From contig JAGVVL010000017.1 of assembly GCA_018287875.1 (NCBI GenBank), positions 2,170,001 through 2,234,000 of the forward strand: a stretch of DNA of 64,000 bases, in the 5' to 3' direction. The DNA comes from Nigrospora sphaerica (taxonomy: Eukaryota; Ascomycota; Sordariomycetes; Amphisphaeriales; Apiosporaceae). The notes beneath the pieces are model-generated. The model ran no database searches, was not told the origin of the DNA, and worked only from the letters and a program-made list of their open reading frames with translations. Made by a program: the position numbers and the translations under genes. Every line of letters begins with the position of its first letter. Position 1 is the first letter of the stretch. Shown here one piece after another: positions 23,758-34,805 of the stretch.

Positions 23758-24125
23758 GCGCCGTCGAGCAGCTGGGCGGCCGGCCCATGTTCGATGAGCC
23801 CATGAGCATGCAGGACGGACGGTCGAGCCCAGCGCCGTCCATGTACTCGAGCCGAGGCCCGCCGCCCTCTATAAGCTCCGCCGCGGGCTACGGACCCTCG
23901 TACGGACCCTCGTACGGACCCCTGCGGAGCGTCACCAACCCGGTGCCGCCTATGCCGCAGCAGCAAAGACAACAGGGACCGCCCCAGCGCAACATGACGG
24001 CGCCGCCGCGCCAGGACGGCTACTACATCCCGCGCCCTGGGACCGCCTCGAGCCAGAGGACCATGCCCAACCAGGGTTACGGCTATGGCGATGTCGAGGC
24101 CCAGCGCGGCCCTCCTCGATACTAA
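22151..24125 (+). CDS. KCH1: KCH1/PRM6-family low-affinity potassium transporter
   Basis: Fungal plasma-membrane protein of the KCH family, which in yeast gives low-affinity K+ influx linked to calcium signalling. Three exons: 22151-22216, 22289-22712 and 22771-24125, with introns of 72 and 58 bp (acceptors CGCAG and GGTAG), giving 614 residues. The N-terminus QKWDYI-SLKDFKSTSC and the block FLVFAELTKSKKGAEYVALFTYFSFQ are family hallmarks, as is GPRQAVNAITLYSIY. Membrane segments lie near residues 36-60, 78-98, 155-175 and a long pair at about 225-260. The last ~330 residues are a cytosolic Pro/Met/Ser-rich tail with short repeats (SVYSTKSVYST, PPMPPMPPMP, YGPSYGPSYGP). The start is the first ATG of the exon and gives the family's MGCF N-terminus. 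Confidence 0.92.
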
Positions 24126-24830
24126 GGCAAGCTGACCAAGGTCACGGCACAGCTGGTCCCTGGACCAACGGAACAGCTTTTGAACACGTAGTATAATCAA
24201 GTATAGATGAAGGCTAGGTCATGAAGGCGTTAGGCGCTCAGCGACGAGTCCCCGTATTTACTTAGCTTACATATGTATGACCACCCACACCACGTTTGCC
24301 GTCCCAACGCGTCTCCGTTCCACCCTGCCGTTGCCGACAATGGCATCTACGTGTTTGCGCCTGGTGACCAAAGACCTTCCCGCCTGCTCTGTCACGCCGC
24401 CTCGTTTAACCCGTCCCACTCCACCGAGCAAACAAGCGGGCGGTTCAGACGGGCATCCCCGGAGGTTTGCTGTTCGCTCAGTGCCGCTCGCAGGACGGGC
24501 TCGCGGGGGAGGAATGAGCCCGAGCCTCGCCTCGTCCGTACATCAACGAGGTCCCGGAACAGAAACGGGGAGGGGAGACTGAACCACGGCGTCCACCCCG
24601 GACCCCGCACTTTTTCCTGGGGGCAGCTGCCGTCCTCCCCTTCCCCGCCACCACCGCGGCCCTTGTCGTCGCCGTCCTGCTCCGCGCCCGCTCCCGAGAT
24701 GTCGAGCGGCGGCGACAACTCGGCCTCGGGGCCCGCGTTGCCGTCGCCGCCGCCCGCCGCCCGCCGCCAACGCGACCGCGCTCTACCCCCCAGCCGGTCC
24801 CCCCACCGACGTCACCGAGACCACGATAAC
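24126..24830. other. KCH1 3' flank and low-complexity region
   Basis: About 700 bp after KCH1. A long Pro/Ser/Arg-rich open frame runs through it and may include the ectodomain of the membrane protein described next, but no motif supports a coding call. Confidence 0.4.
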
Positions 24831-25201
24831 GTACCACACCCTAATAATCACGACGATAACGGCCACACCGTCGGCGCCGCCGGTGAAGAGCACCGCTACG
24901 ATCCCGTTCCTTGTGGGCGCCGTGGTGGGTACGGCACTGCTGGTGGCGGCACTGGCGGGGTTGTGGTGGTTTACGTACCACCGTCGGCGGCGCGGCGGCG
25001 GCGCGGCGGCGGCGGCGGCACGGACTATGCCGGCGGTAGTGATAATTTCCAGAACAAGGGGGCGGATCCAGTGGGGGCACTTTCACGGGGTTGGCGGGCA
25101 GGCCGTATAGCGTGAGCGCGGTGCGGGCGGCGTGGGTTTCGAGATTTAGCCTGGACAGTGAGGGCGAGGGCGGCAAGGCCAAGTGGCCGCTGTGGGTATA
25201 A
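24800..25201 (+). pseudogene. Single-pass membrane protein, apparently frame-broken
   Basis: One frame encodes a Thr-rich stretch (DVTETTITYHTLIITTITAT), then TATIPFLVGAVVGTALLVAALAGLWW and a HRRRR stop-transfer segment: a typical fungal type I membrane protein. The natural-looking continuation then moves to a second frame (GGTDYAGGSDNFQNKG) and a third (GRPYSVSAVRAAWVSRF, then SLDSEGEGG, ending at a TAA at 25199-25201). The shifts fall in a GCG-repeat tract and near a G5 run, and no GT-AG intron restores the frame. It may be a decaying gene, an assembly error or coincidence. The upstream part and start were not found. Confidence 0.33.
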
Positions 25202-25572
25202 GTTGTTAATGGTTGCGAGTTCTAGGTAGAGCACGGGTTCACCAGACGGAAGCATTGAGTCTGTGGTGCTGGAAAATGTGACGTCGCTAATTGAATACCC
25301 CAGGTAATATAGCGCTGATAGCCTACAAAGATATTGGATCACAACCGCCGTCAGTATACATATTCCTCTTCTTCATCATCCCGGTTGTCCGTCGTAGCCC
25401 CCAAAAGTCTGTACGGCCATCGTAGTCGTAAACCGCTCAAGCCTGGCTCGGTAGCTTGGCTTCCAGTTTGCCGTGAACTTACCCACCTTTGCTCGGCAGA
25501 TTGTCGTCCAGCTTGTCGTCTGGCTTGTTGTTCAGCTCGCCCTTGGCACCTCTGCCGTCTTCTACGAAACAA
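25202..25572. other. Short intergenic region before NCR1
   Basis: About 370 bp between two facing gene ends. Presumably 3' UTRs; nothing else recognised. Confidence 0.5.
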
Positions 25573-28500
25573 CTAGTCAAAGTCCAAGTCCGAGTCGTCG
25601 CTGGCGTCATCGGGGACGAGTGCGCGGTATCTACGATTGGCAAGATCCTCGACGAGGCCGCCCTCGCTCTCGGGGTCGACGTAGCCCTCCCCGCCCACCA
25701 GACTCAGCAGAACGGGCAAGAAAATCAGGGCGTGCGTGGCCGCGAAAATGACGAGCGCCAGCCAGACCCGGAAGTAGTAGATTTCAAAAATCTTGGACCT
25801 CGTGAAGGCGAGGACGCAGACGCCCAGAAGCTTCGTGACGGTGATGCCGCTGAACACAGAACCGCCGACGTTGACGAGCGCCGTCCACGCACGTGCGTCG
25901 CGGCCCCGGAAGCGGTTCTTGGCGCGCTCCATAACAGAACCCGACGGGAACATGAAAGCCCGCGCAATGTGGGCGCAGAACTCGACGGCGATGCCGACAC
26001 AAATGATCAGATTGACAAGGGACACAGCGTTCAGCGAGACGTTGAAGACTGCCATAGCACCAATGATGTCGACGACCGTCATGGCGACTGTGATGGTGAC
26101 GACCAGGCCTGTCAGCAGCGACCCCAGAAGGATCGACGACACCAGAAAGATGATGGCCACGGCCGAGCCGAGCAATGTGGCCGTCAAATTCACAATGCTG
26201 GCGTACTGATCGAAAAAGATGTAGAAAACGCTGTAAGGGAAGACCTCCATGCCCGTCTCCGCCGAGACATCGTCGGCGATGCGACGAGCAGCCGCGTAGG
26301 CGCTAATGAAGTCCTTTTGGCTGCGCAACGGCTTGTGCATCGTTCGGAAGTTGCTGGCACGAATCGTCGTCTTCTCCTCGTCGATGGCCAAGGCCTGGCC
26401 GTACGATGCCTGTCCTCCCAAGGGGCAGTCCTCGTCGGTGGGCGACGCCAGAAACCGCTTAAGGTAGTGGACGAACTCTTGACCCTCGGGCATGCCGTAC
26501 AGAGTGATGTTCCACGCGGGATCTCGGTCGGCAAAGCATGACTGGCTTTTGCGTCCCACCTTGTCCACACAACACGCATCGGCGGCCGGGTTCAGCCACA
26601 AGAAGAAGTCGTCGATCCAGCTGGCCGTGGGTGATGCGATGTACGAGATGTCGGGTCGCTGGCGCTCCAACTCCAGCGTATTGGTAAGAGACAGAGGATT
26701 GCACGTCGTGAAACGAGAGCAAATCTCCTGCTGATGTGATCGCTGCGTCACGTTCAGGTCCTTGGTCACAAAGTAAACGGGTGGGCCCGTATCCAGGTAC
26801 TTGTACAAGTCATTGAAATAATCAATGAGGTACGAATCGTCCGGGAGAGCAACGCGTTGGTCCAGGCCCAGCTGGACTTCGGGAATCAGGGCAATGCCGG
26901 CCGCCAACAGGCCCGTGAAGATGACGATAACAAGCACCTTGACCTTCTTGCCCAACAAGGCAGGCGCGTAGTGCTTGCGGATGAACTGCTGCAACAGGCT
27001 TTCCTCGGGCACGTCGTAGGGGCGCGTGGTCGCGTTTCCGTTGCTTCCGCTCAGGTGCACCCTGGCGGCCTTGATCTGGATGCAGGGGAAGCAGTCTGCT
27101 CGGTGGTCCTCGATGCGCATCTGGTTGTACGATAGAACCGAGATGAACAGGGTCATCTGGAGGAGAGCATTGATGAACACTGCTCCAGCGGCGTAGATGG
27201 CAAAGTTCCTTACGGCCGGCATGCCCACAAAGGCACCCAGGGCGAAGGACACGGTCTCAGTGATGGCGGAGAACAGAATCGAAGGTCCCATGCGGCCCAT
27301 CGCTTTGGCAATCCTCTCCTCAACCATGGCATCGGGATGGCTGAGGTTCACCCTTTCGAACTCATGCACAACAAGGAAGATATTGTCCACGCCAACAGCA
27401 AGGACAATGAACGGGATGACCTCGGCAATGATGAGCGTTGCTCGGATACCAGCCCAAGAGAACAGGCCAATGGACGATGTGATGGACATGAGGACAATCA
27501 CGATGCCGACAAAGCCGAGCGTGAATTTGCTCTGCACCAGACACACGGCCGGGTTCCTGATCAACTCGCGGAGAGTCATAGTGGTGGAGCCCAGAGCGAG
27601 AGACGCGTAAAGAAACATGACCAGGTAGCTGATGACTACAATGGTAGCATCCGTATTGGTCGACTTGTTGAGCTCCTGCTCCAAGCTGATTTCAGTAGAG
27701 AAAGACAGTCGCAGGCCAAATTTGTCTCGCGCCTCGGGCTGGATGACGTCGAGGAGGAAATCCTTGAGAGCCTTTTCCCAGTCCATAGCCCTGGCCACCT
27801 CGCGGGTTCCCTCGAGCGCGTTGTTGACCACCCAGGTGACAGTCATCGCCGGGGCCTCGGTAACGTCATCAAAGTCCTTGTAGCCTCCCAGGACCATGTT
27901 GGGCTCCATGGGCTGGCCAAAGTCGGGCCGGCACATGACGGGGGACCTGATGCACTCCTGCAAGTCGGCTTTCCAAGTTGCTTTGTCAAAGTACAGCTGG
28001 TCCCAGTAGGCGGCTACCGACTGGACGACGCAAGCTGAGCCTGTCGGCTTGAAGCAGACATCCTGCAGCGTAACGGCGAAATAAGGGCCCTTAAGTTCCT
28101 TCGCCCGTTTCTCAACACCCATCCACCACTCGATGACATCGCCACTGAGAACAGGGCCCGGCCCAGAGGGATGGGTGTCGTTTACGAGGAATGCCTTGTT
28201 GGCTCGGTAGAAAGGCCCGAAACTCTCGTCAAAGAAGGCCTTCTCCTGGGCAGCATCGGAGGTGGGGCTGACCCAGAGCCGGGCGGGTTCCCTCTCGAGT
28301 TCGAACTTGACCCAGCCGACGCTGAGCACGATGACAAATATCAAGCTGGTAAATATCGTGAGGGCCGGGAATCGCGCGCAGACATGGCCCAGTTTACTGA
28401 AGACCGAGTCGCACCAGGTGTTGATCTTGTAGTACTTTTGCGGGCGGTCGTACATGGCGCCGTTGCGGACCAGGTCACCCTCGTCCTCGTCATCGCTGGG

Positions 28501-29418
28501 TTCGGCTCCCTGCAAGAGGTGGAGCCGCTCACTTCGCCTCTGAGCGTGCCTGCGCCACGCGATGTGGCCCACGACGGCGAGGACGAGAGAGGCGAGCAGG
28601 ACACCATACGTGAAAATGGAGGCGAAAGACAGACAAGGCAAGACGCCAACATGGCAAGACCCGGTTTCCTTCACGGCCGGGAGCTTGGGGCAAACGTCAG
28701 GGCAGTCGACGCACGCGCACCGGTAGTTGGGGTCCTCATCGTTGCACTTCTTGGGCTTCATATCACGCGCGGCCATGCCCGGCTCGGAGTATTGGGTGGG
28801 GAAGTTCATTTGGAAGGGGGATCCTATGGCCTTTTCGTCTCCCAGGAACTTCAAGAGCTGCGTGTAATTGGTTGCGCCGCCGCCAATGAAGTTCATGGCC
28901 TTGGAGTTGGAAGGGCCAAACTTGACATTCTCGCAACTGTCGTAGAAGCCGCTGCCGTATTCTTTGGTGACGAGGTGATCGAGCTCTGTCACCATGTGTT
29001 TCCCGTCCTTCTCCTGGGTTTGGGTGACGTTGATGAATAGGGACTGGTCAGGCGAGCAGGTGAAGGAGCAGAAGAGATTGTAGAAGTTGTCCTTGCAGGC
29101 GGGGCAGGAGCCGATGATTTGATTCGGAGTCGACAGGGAAGACTTGAGAGAGTCAAGCTGGTCGGCATTACAGCAGACCTTGCTGCCCTTCCATTTGGGA
29201 CCACACAGATCTTCTATCTGCTGGGCAAATGCATCGTCGGGGGTGGTGGCGAGGCCATTGTCGACGCAGGGCAGCTCCTTTCCGAACCAGCCCTTCTTTC
29301 CGCAATGACCGCGGATGGCACAGCGGCCTGCTTCGTGCTTGGGAGTGAGCGGCTCAGCGTTCGCAATACAGGCGACCAGCGCAGCACCCGCAGCGGCCCA
29401 GGCCGCTAGACGAGCCAT
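25573..29418 (-). CDS. NCR1: Niemann-Pick type C1 sterol transporter homologue
   Basis: Vacuolar/lysosomal membrane protein that takes sterol from NPC2 and inserts it into the membrane. The gene is one uninterrupted exon, here 1281 residues. Translation from the ATG at 29418 gives a clean signal peptide (MARLAAWAAAGAALVACIANA); the in-frame ATG at 29448 would add ten residues before it. The Cys-rich N-terminal sterol-binding domain starts EAGRCAIRGHCGKKGWFGKELPC and includes CPACKDNFYNLFCSFTCSPDQS. The sterol-sensing domain begins around residue 590 (IVVISYLVMFLYASLALG) with GVDNIFLVVHEFERV and GPSILFSAITETVSFALGAF. A second luminal Cys-rich loop (CSRFTTCNPLSL, DACCVDKVG) and a final membrane block with HIARAFMF follow. 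Length and order match yeast Ncr1 and human NPC1. Confidence 0.97.
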   Translation of the reverse strand: MARLAAWAAAGAALVACIANAEPLTPKHEAGRCAIRGHCGKKGWFGKELPCVDNGLATTPDDAFAQQIEDLCGPKWKGSKVCCNADQLDSLKSSLSTPNQIIGSCPACKDNFYNLFCSFTCSPDQSLFINVTQTQEKDGKHMVTELDHLVTKEYGSGFYDSCENVKFGPSNSKAMNFIGGGATNYTQLLKFLGDEKAIGSPFQMNFPTQYSEPGMAARDMKPKKCNDEDPNYRCACVDCPDVCPKLPAVKETGSCHVGVLPCLSFASIFTYGVLLASLVLAVVGHIAWRRHAQRRSERLHLLQGAEPSDDEDEGDLVRNGAMYDRPQKYYKINTWCDSVFSKLGHVCARFPALTIFTSLIFVIVLSVGWVKFELEREPARLWVSPTSDAAQEKAFFDESFGPFYRANKAFLVNDTHPSGPGPVLSGDVIEWWMGVEKRAKELKGPYFAVTLQDVCFKPTGSACVVQSVAAYWDQLYFDKATWKADLQECIRSPVMCRPDFGQPMEPNMVLGGYKDFDDVTEAPAMTVTWVVNNALEGTREVARAMDWEKALKDFLLDVIQPEARDKFGLRLSFSTEISLEQELNKSTNTDATIVVISYLVMFLYASLALGSTTMTLRELIRNPAVCLVQSKFTLGFVGIVIVLMSITSSIGLFSWAGIRATLIIAEVIPFIVLAVGVDNIFLVVHEFERVNLSHPDAMVEERIAKAMGRMGPSILFSAITETVSFALGAFVGMPAVRNFAIYAAGAVFINALLQMTLFISVLSYNQMRIEDHRADCFPCIQIKAARVHLSGSNGNATTRPYDVPEESLLQQFIRKHYAPALLGKKVKVLVIVIFTGLLAAGIALIPEVQLGLDQRVALPDDSYLIDYFNDLYKYLDTGPPVYFVTKDLNVTQRSHQQEICSRFTTCNPLSLTNTLELERQRPDISYIASPTASWIDDFFLWLNPAADACCVDKVGRKSQSCFADRDPAWNITLYGMPEGQEFVHYLKRFLASPTDEDCPLGGQASYGQALAIDEEKTTIRASNFRTMHKPLRSQKDFISAYAAARRIADDVSAETGMEVFPYSVFYIFFDQYASIVNLTATLLGSAVAIIFLVSSILLGSLLTGLVVTITVAMTVVDIIGAMAVFNVSLNAVSLVNLIICVGIAVEFCAHIARAFMFPSGSVMERAKNRFRGRDARAWTALVNVGGSVFSGITVTKLLGVCVLAFTRSKIFEIYYFRVWLALVIFAATHALIFLPVLLSLVGGEGYVDPESEGGLVEDLANRRYRALVPDDASDDSDLDFD

Positions 29419-30837
29419 GGTGCTACAGGTCGAGCGAGCTCGTCGCAATCCGCCGGCTCTCGTCCGTCAGGCCTAGAGACGGCCTCGTCAGGTAGGCGTC
29501 GACCGGATGTCAGGGCACACGGGTTGCACGACGGTCGGTCGGATTGGATGGGATGGATGCAATAGCAGGTGCTTCAATGGTCAGTGTAGCAGCAGCATGG
29601 CCAGCAGGTGGGCGGCCAGTTGAGGTTCGAGAGAGAAGTGGTATCAACGACAGCTCGTGGGGGGAGAGGGCGTGGAAGCCGGATGCCGGTTGCCGGTGTC
29701 GGGTAGCTTTGGCGGGCCAGCTGTACCGAGTGCCGTAGGTTTGTCTTTGACTTCGGGATCGATGACGATGATGCTTTGGTTGCGTGGATGCGGCGCCTGG
29801 CTAGGCAGGCGTGTATGAATAGATAGGTAGACGGATGAATGGATGATGGGTGTTGAGTGGATGGGGATTGACCGGGGCTGGCGAGATGGATGCCAGGGTT
29901 AGTGTTGGTTGGTACGGTTGCGGCAATGGAATCGCTGACTGGCAGACGCCATCGGGCCTGCTGAGGCCTATCGGGGGGGAGGCAGCTCCGTTCGTCACTC
30001 CCATGGATCTCCGTCCTCCTGAGCAAAGCAGGCGCAGGTGAGCTGTCTGGCGCATTGCTGCGTCATCCGTGTTTCCAAGCACCTCGGGCAGTTGATGGTC
30101 AGGTACACGCTACCTGCCGAGTACTTTGCTCGGTCTATCGCGAGGCGGTATCTGAATGCACTTCCCCCGATTAGCCCGCATTGCTGCGAGGTACTGCTCT
30201 TGTACTCTCGCTAGTGAGTTGTCACCTACCTGAAGGAGCCTGGCCGCATATGGAGCTAGCATGAGCAAAATAGACGGGAGCTGGGGAATGGGGTAAAGGG
30301 AAGCATTAGGCGGCCGAGGCGGCCACACGATCCATTCCGAGGCTTGGAAACGGGACGGAGCACTTCAGCTTTCAGAGGGTGCCCCAGGAAGTAAACAACC
30401 TGCACCTATTCTAGTGCCTGCCCACCCACATACATAGGTACTAGGGAGCTGCAGAAGCTGTTCTGGGGCATACATTCACTACAAAGAGGTAGGTCCCAAG
30501 CTCTGGGAAGCTCCGGTCGAGCTGTCCGGGTCAGCCGGTCAAAATTGCCCAGCAGATATGGTTCGTGCAGCTCTCGTGAATGGACAGGGAGGGGACGCGA
30601 GTGTTTTAACTGCACTGGCACGTGCTCACTCCGCTCTTCCGTCCGTACTGGATTCTGTTAGCCTCCAGCACAAGGACGTAATTAATGCACACTGCATTCA
30701 CTAAGTAGGTACCTATGGTGGGAGAGCTTGCCGAAAACGAAGCCCTCTCCCTTCGGCCATCGCAGCATTGGCGATGGGAGGCCAGGCTGAGTCGCTTGTG
30801 CGATCAATCTCGCCCAGTGTCTGCCTTCATTTCGGCA
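29419..30837. other. NCR1 promoter region and 3' flank of the coiled-coil gene
   Basis: About 1.4 kb. The left part, upstream of NCR1, has many GGATG/TGGATG repeats (29540-29570 and 29830-29875). No gene recognised. Confidence 0.5.
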
Positions 30838-32140
30838 TCACACCAGTGTCCAGTCTGGGTGTTCATCATCCTGATCGACCCCAGTACCCGCGTCATCCTC
30901 GTCCGAACTGTTTGGACCGTGCGCGTTCTGCTGAGACACCTGTGACCGCGTCAGTATGAGAAGCTTCCACTGGTATATACCGCTGCCTGCCTACCTGTTG
31001 CAATGACAGCTCTTCAACGACCAGGCGCAGCTCTCTAAGCTGGTCGGCTAGCGCGTTCGAGTCCCGGCGCTTGGGGTCAGTGTCTGGGCTTCTACCCTCT
31101 GGGCTGGAAACTTTTCCCGTATGTTCGGCCAAGCCCGTCAGCAATGGTGTGTCCGATGCCAAAGCCGTCGTCGGAGTACCTTGGCCCTCGTCCAGCTTCC
31201 TCTTCAAAGCATCCCTTTCCTTGATGAGCCTCGTCAAATGGGAGCTCGAGTCTCTCAGCATTGAGTCTTGTTCAACCAAGCGGTCCTTAAGCCTCTTGAT
31301 ATCACTTCCGGAGCCTTTGACGACGGCTCCTTGGGCCAGAACCATGTCGCGCGCGTTCGTCGAGCAGGCTAGCATTTGCCTGACGGTGTCCTCGTACTGC
31401 TTGAGCGCAAGAATACTCTCGCTCAGAGCTGGGCAGTAAGTCCGCAACTTTTCGGGCAGGTCGAGAGCCGGCTTCACCACGTAGGTCGCTAGCGCGTTGG
31501 AAACAGAGGAAGTGGCCTTTGGAACCAGATGCTTGTTCTCGTTCGCGAGCGCGAGCGCCTGCCTGGAGACGCCGACGCATAACTGTACTTGGCTTTGTAT
31601 CTGGCGCGTGAGGGCATTGATGCGCTCCGCGACGTCCTGTTGCCGCTCATCGGGGTGGCGCGGTATCTTAATCCGTTCGACGGTCACGGCGTCGTCTTCC
31701 CAAGCCTCGGGCGGGTTCGGTGGGGCAACAGGTGCGTACTGGTCCTTGGCCTTGGGCTCACGGTACGGCCGACTCGATGTGTTGGTGGGGTTTTTGCGGG
31801 ATGGACCGCGGTTTGTATACGAGGGCTCTTCATAGGAAGATGGGAGGCCATGTGTCGATGCCGTGGTCCACTCTGAAGGCTTCACCCTGTTGCCACTCGG
31901 GGCCTGGAGCGTACCGAGTTGGCCCCGAGGAGAACGGACGGGTGGAGAGCCCGCAAGACTCGGGCACGTGAAGCCATCCACGTCGGCATCTTTTTCTTCT
32001 GCCCCCGAAACCGTCACGGATAGTTCGAGGTCACTAATCTGGTCATCAGGTAGAAGCAACTCGCGTGATGATGAGAGGCGGTGATATGTTGTAGGGTCGG
32101 ACTCCTCCGCCATTGCCCGTAGGTCGATCCAGTGAGCCAT
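30838..32140 (-). CDS. Fungal coiled-coil protein of unknown function
   Basis: Not recognised as a named family. Two exons, 32140-30995 and 30939-30838, joined by a 55-bp GT-AG intron (phase 0, branch-like CTGAC), give about 415 residues. Splicing continues EELSLQQ into VSQQNAHG and a short acidic C-terminus (SSDEDD, DQDDEHPDW). Reading through the intron instead gives an unrelated basic end. Residues about 1-150 are Ser/Pro-rich and likely disordered. The middle is helical (RINALTRQIQSQVQLCVGVS, then VKPALDLPEKLRTY), followed by coiled coil (IKRLKDRLVEQDSMLRDSSS, then HLTRLIKERDALKRKL) and a last helix DQLRELRLVVEELSLQQ. The start MAHWIDLRAM was chosen; an upstream in-frame ATG at 32197 is possible. 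A structural or cytoskeletal role is only a guess. Confidence 0.75.
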
Positions 32141-32634
32141 GTTTCTCTCTGATATGGTGCGATGCGAAGTCCAGCGAGGTCGCCGGTTCTTACACATTGC
32201 GTTTCGGTCATAAACTGCCCATGGTGTGCATCTGTAAGTATGTAGGCTGTATCCTTTGTTTCTTTTTCGGAAAGAGCTGGGGGCGAGTGTGGTTGGGCAG
32301 GGACGGTGGGAACCGTAGTATCGTATTGATGCGGTTTGCTGCGATGTTTGGTAACCCTAAATTTAAGCTTTTGCAGGGAGTCGAGCGCAGCGGGAATCGC
32401 TGAGTGACAGGAACTGAATCGTTTGCATACATGGGATCTCTTTGCCTCCTCCTTGCTTCTTTTTCGTTGGCCCTCTTCCCCCGCCCCGCCCCTGAACGCC
32501 GCGCAATGCAGTGTATGTGTGTGTATATGCTTTGGGCTGAATACACCTGGTAGGCATTCCCAGGAAATGACACACATATTTTTTCCTTATTCTTTCGTCT
32601 TTTCCCCATTCCCTTCCGCCTTTCGTTTTGTTTT
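32141..32634. other. Intergenic region between the coiled-coil gene and ADE13
   Basis: About 490 bp, holding the promoter of the coiled-coil gene and the ADE13 3' UTR. T-rich tracts on the plus strand (around 32575-32640) lie next to the ADE13 stop. Nothing else seen. Confidence 0.5.
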
Positions 32635-34805
32635 CTACACGTTGAGCTGAGCCGTGTCGGAGCCCAGGATGGACGTCATATAGGGGGCGAGCTTGCGCTC
32701 GACGGGGCCGCCCTTGCCGACGAAGCGCTCGACGAGCTCGGGGGCGCGGCCGACGTAGAGGCGGGGGTCCATGACGGCGTCGATGTCGGCCCAGACGGGG
32801 CGGAAGAACTCGGTGCGCTTGATGCGGTCGACGAGGTCGTTCTTGCCGCCCTCCTGCTTGACGACGGCCGAGGCCTGGTGCGACAGCACCCGGATCTGCT
32901 CGTGCGCCTCCTGCCGCGACTGGCCCGCCGCCACCAGCTTCATGATGATGTTCTCCGTGATCATGAAGGGCAGCTCCTCGCGGTTGTGCGCGTCGATGCG
33001 CTTCTCGTACACCACCAGCCCGTCCGAGACGTTGTCCATGCCGATCAGGATCCTGCGGCCCGCGTTAGCCAAGGGGCGTTCACTCTCCCCCCCATGAAAC
33101 TCAGATGTTCCTCTTTCGCGGAGTGGATATTCAGCTGGTCCCCGCGAACCGCCAACCACGCCCCGGGATAGGGGAGCACGCAGGGAAAGGGGGTTACATA
33201 CGCATCGGCCAGCAGGAACATCTCGGGAATATCGATACGACGGATCGCGCTGTCGTCCAGCGTTCTCTCCATCCACTGCATGGCCATCGTGTTGCTGAAG
33301 TTGACGGGCAGCGAGGCGAGCTTGCGGCCGAGACTGCCAATGCGCTCTGAGCGCATGGGGTTTCTCTTGTAGGCCATGGCCGAGCTGCCAATCTGGTCCT
33401 TGTCAAATGGCTCCTCCATCTCCTTCATGTTGGCCAGATGCCGGATGTCTCCGGTGATCTGCTGGACGGTGGCTGCGCGGCCCGCGTTAGTCTCGGACAC
33501 GGAGCCGCGTGCACTGGGGAGGAAAAGAGGGGGGCAAACATACCGCCCAGGCCACAGACGGCGTTGGCCACGTTGAGGTCGACCTTTCTCGGGTACGTCT
33601 GGTACGAGATGTCGTAGCACGAGGGGAAGCCGGCCTTTTTGCAGAGGATCTCGTTCAGCTGGTCGATCTTGCCCGTGTCGTCGCCGAAGATCTCCATGTA
33701 CGAGGCCTGGGTACCAGTGGTACCCTGAGCACCGCGGAACCTCAGCTCCTGGCGGACGTGCTCGATGTTGTCCAGACTGAACGGCAGTTAGCCCGCGAAC
33801 CTCTATCCCAGCTTTCAGTTGGCTACTCACTCCATCATCAGCAGCTGGCACCACTGGGCCACGCGCTTACCCACCGTGATCATCTGCGCGGGCTGGTAGT
33901 GCCTAGCGTCGGCATTAGCAGGGCGTCGCTGATCGGGTCTCAGGGGTACTTTACGTATAGCCGAGCGTGGGCGAGTCCTTGTACCGCTTGGCCAGGTCGG
34001 CCAGGTTGTAGATGACCTTGGCCAGCTTGGGCAGGATGATGTCCAGGGCCTCTTTCATCAGGATGAGCTCGGCGTTGTCGGTCACGTAGCAGCTGGTGGC
34101 TCCGTAGTGGATGATACCAGCAGCAGCGGGCGCAACCTGGGCCGTTGGCGATCTGTTAGAAACGGCTCATGCCGCAGCGGTTGTGGCGGCCATGGGACCT
34201 ACTCTTCCGTACGCGTGGACGTGGGCCATCACGTCGTGCTTCCTCCGCTTCTCCTCAACGGCGGCGACGCCAAAGTCGTCATTGGTGACGGTGAGGAACT
34301 GGGGGCGCGAATCAGCCGCCGCTCCATGCGGGCTATGGGGTACACAGCCCGAGCCAGGGGTTCTTACTCACCTCCTTCATCTGGGCGATGGCGGTATCGG
34401 TGATGGCTTCGACGCCCAGTTCCTTTTGCGCCTCGGCAAGCTGCGGGGAGCGCAAATGTTAGAGCCAAGAGACAGGGCGAGGCTGAGCCGGGGAGGAAGA
34501 GAGAGAGAGAAAGAGAGAGAGGGAAGCGAAGCCCCGAGCGAGGGGGGCCGCAGTTTGGGCCGAGACGTACCATCAGCCACAGCTTGCGCCAGGTGGTATG
34601 GCGGCTGCGCTGACTGAACAGCTGCTTCATCTCATCGCCTGAGGAGCCGGGGCGGCGATTAGCCTTCTGAGCAAACAGGCGCACGCGAGCCGGGCCGTGG
34701 CTACGGCGGGCGGGAAGCGTGCGTGTGAGTGTGAGTGAGCGCGTGCGCTTGCTTACTGCAGTAGCGGGTGTTGAGCGGCGTCTTGTACTCGTCAAAGCCC
34801 GACAT
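32635..34805 (-). CDS. ADE13: Adenylosuccinate lyase
   Basis: Cytosolic enzyme of purine synthesis that removes fumarate from SAICAR and from adenylosuccinate. Nine exons: 34805-34757, 34638-34571, 34440-34372, 34298-34203, 34136-33955, 33902-33831, 33776-33544, 33472-33202 and 33052-32635. All eight introns are GT-AG and phase-consistent, giving 485 residues (yeast Ade13 has 482). Landmarks are [80 protein letters not shown], the fumarate-lyase signature [27 protein letters not shown] and the C-terminal LNV also found in yeast. It is by far the most intron-dense gene of the window. Confidence 0.97.
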
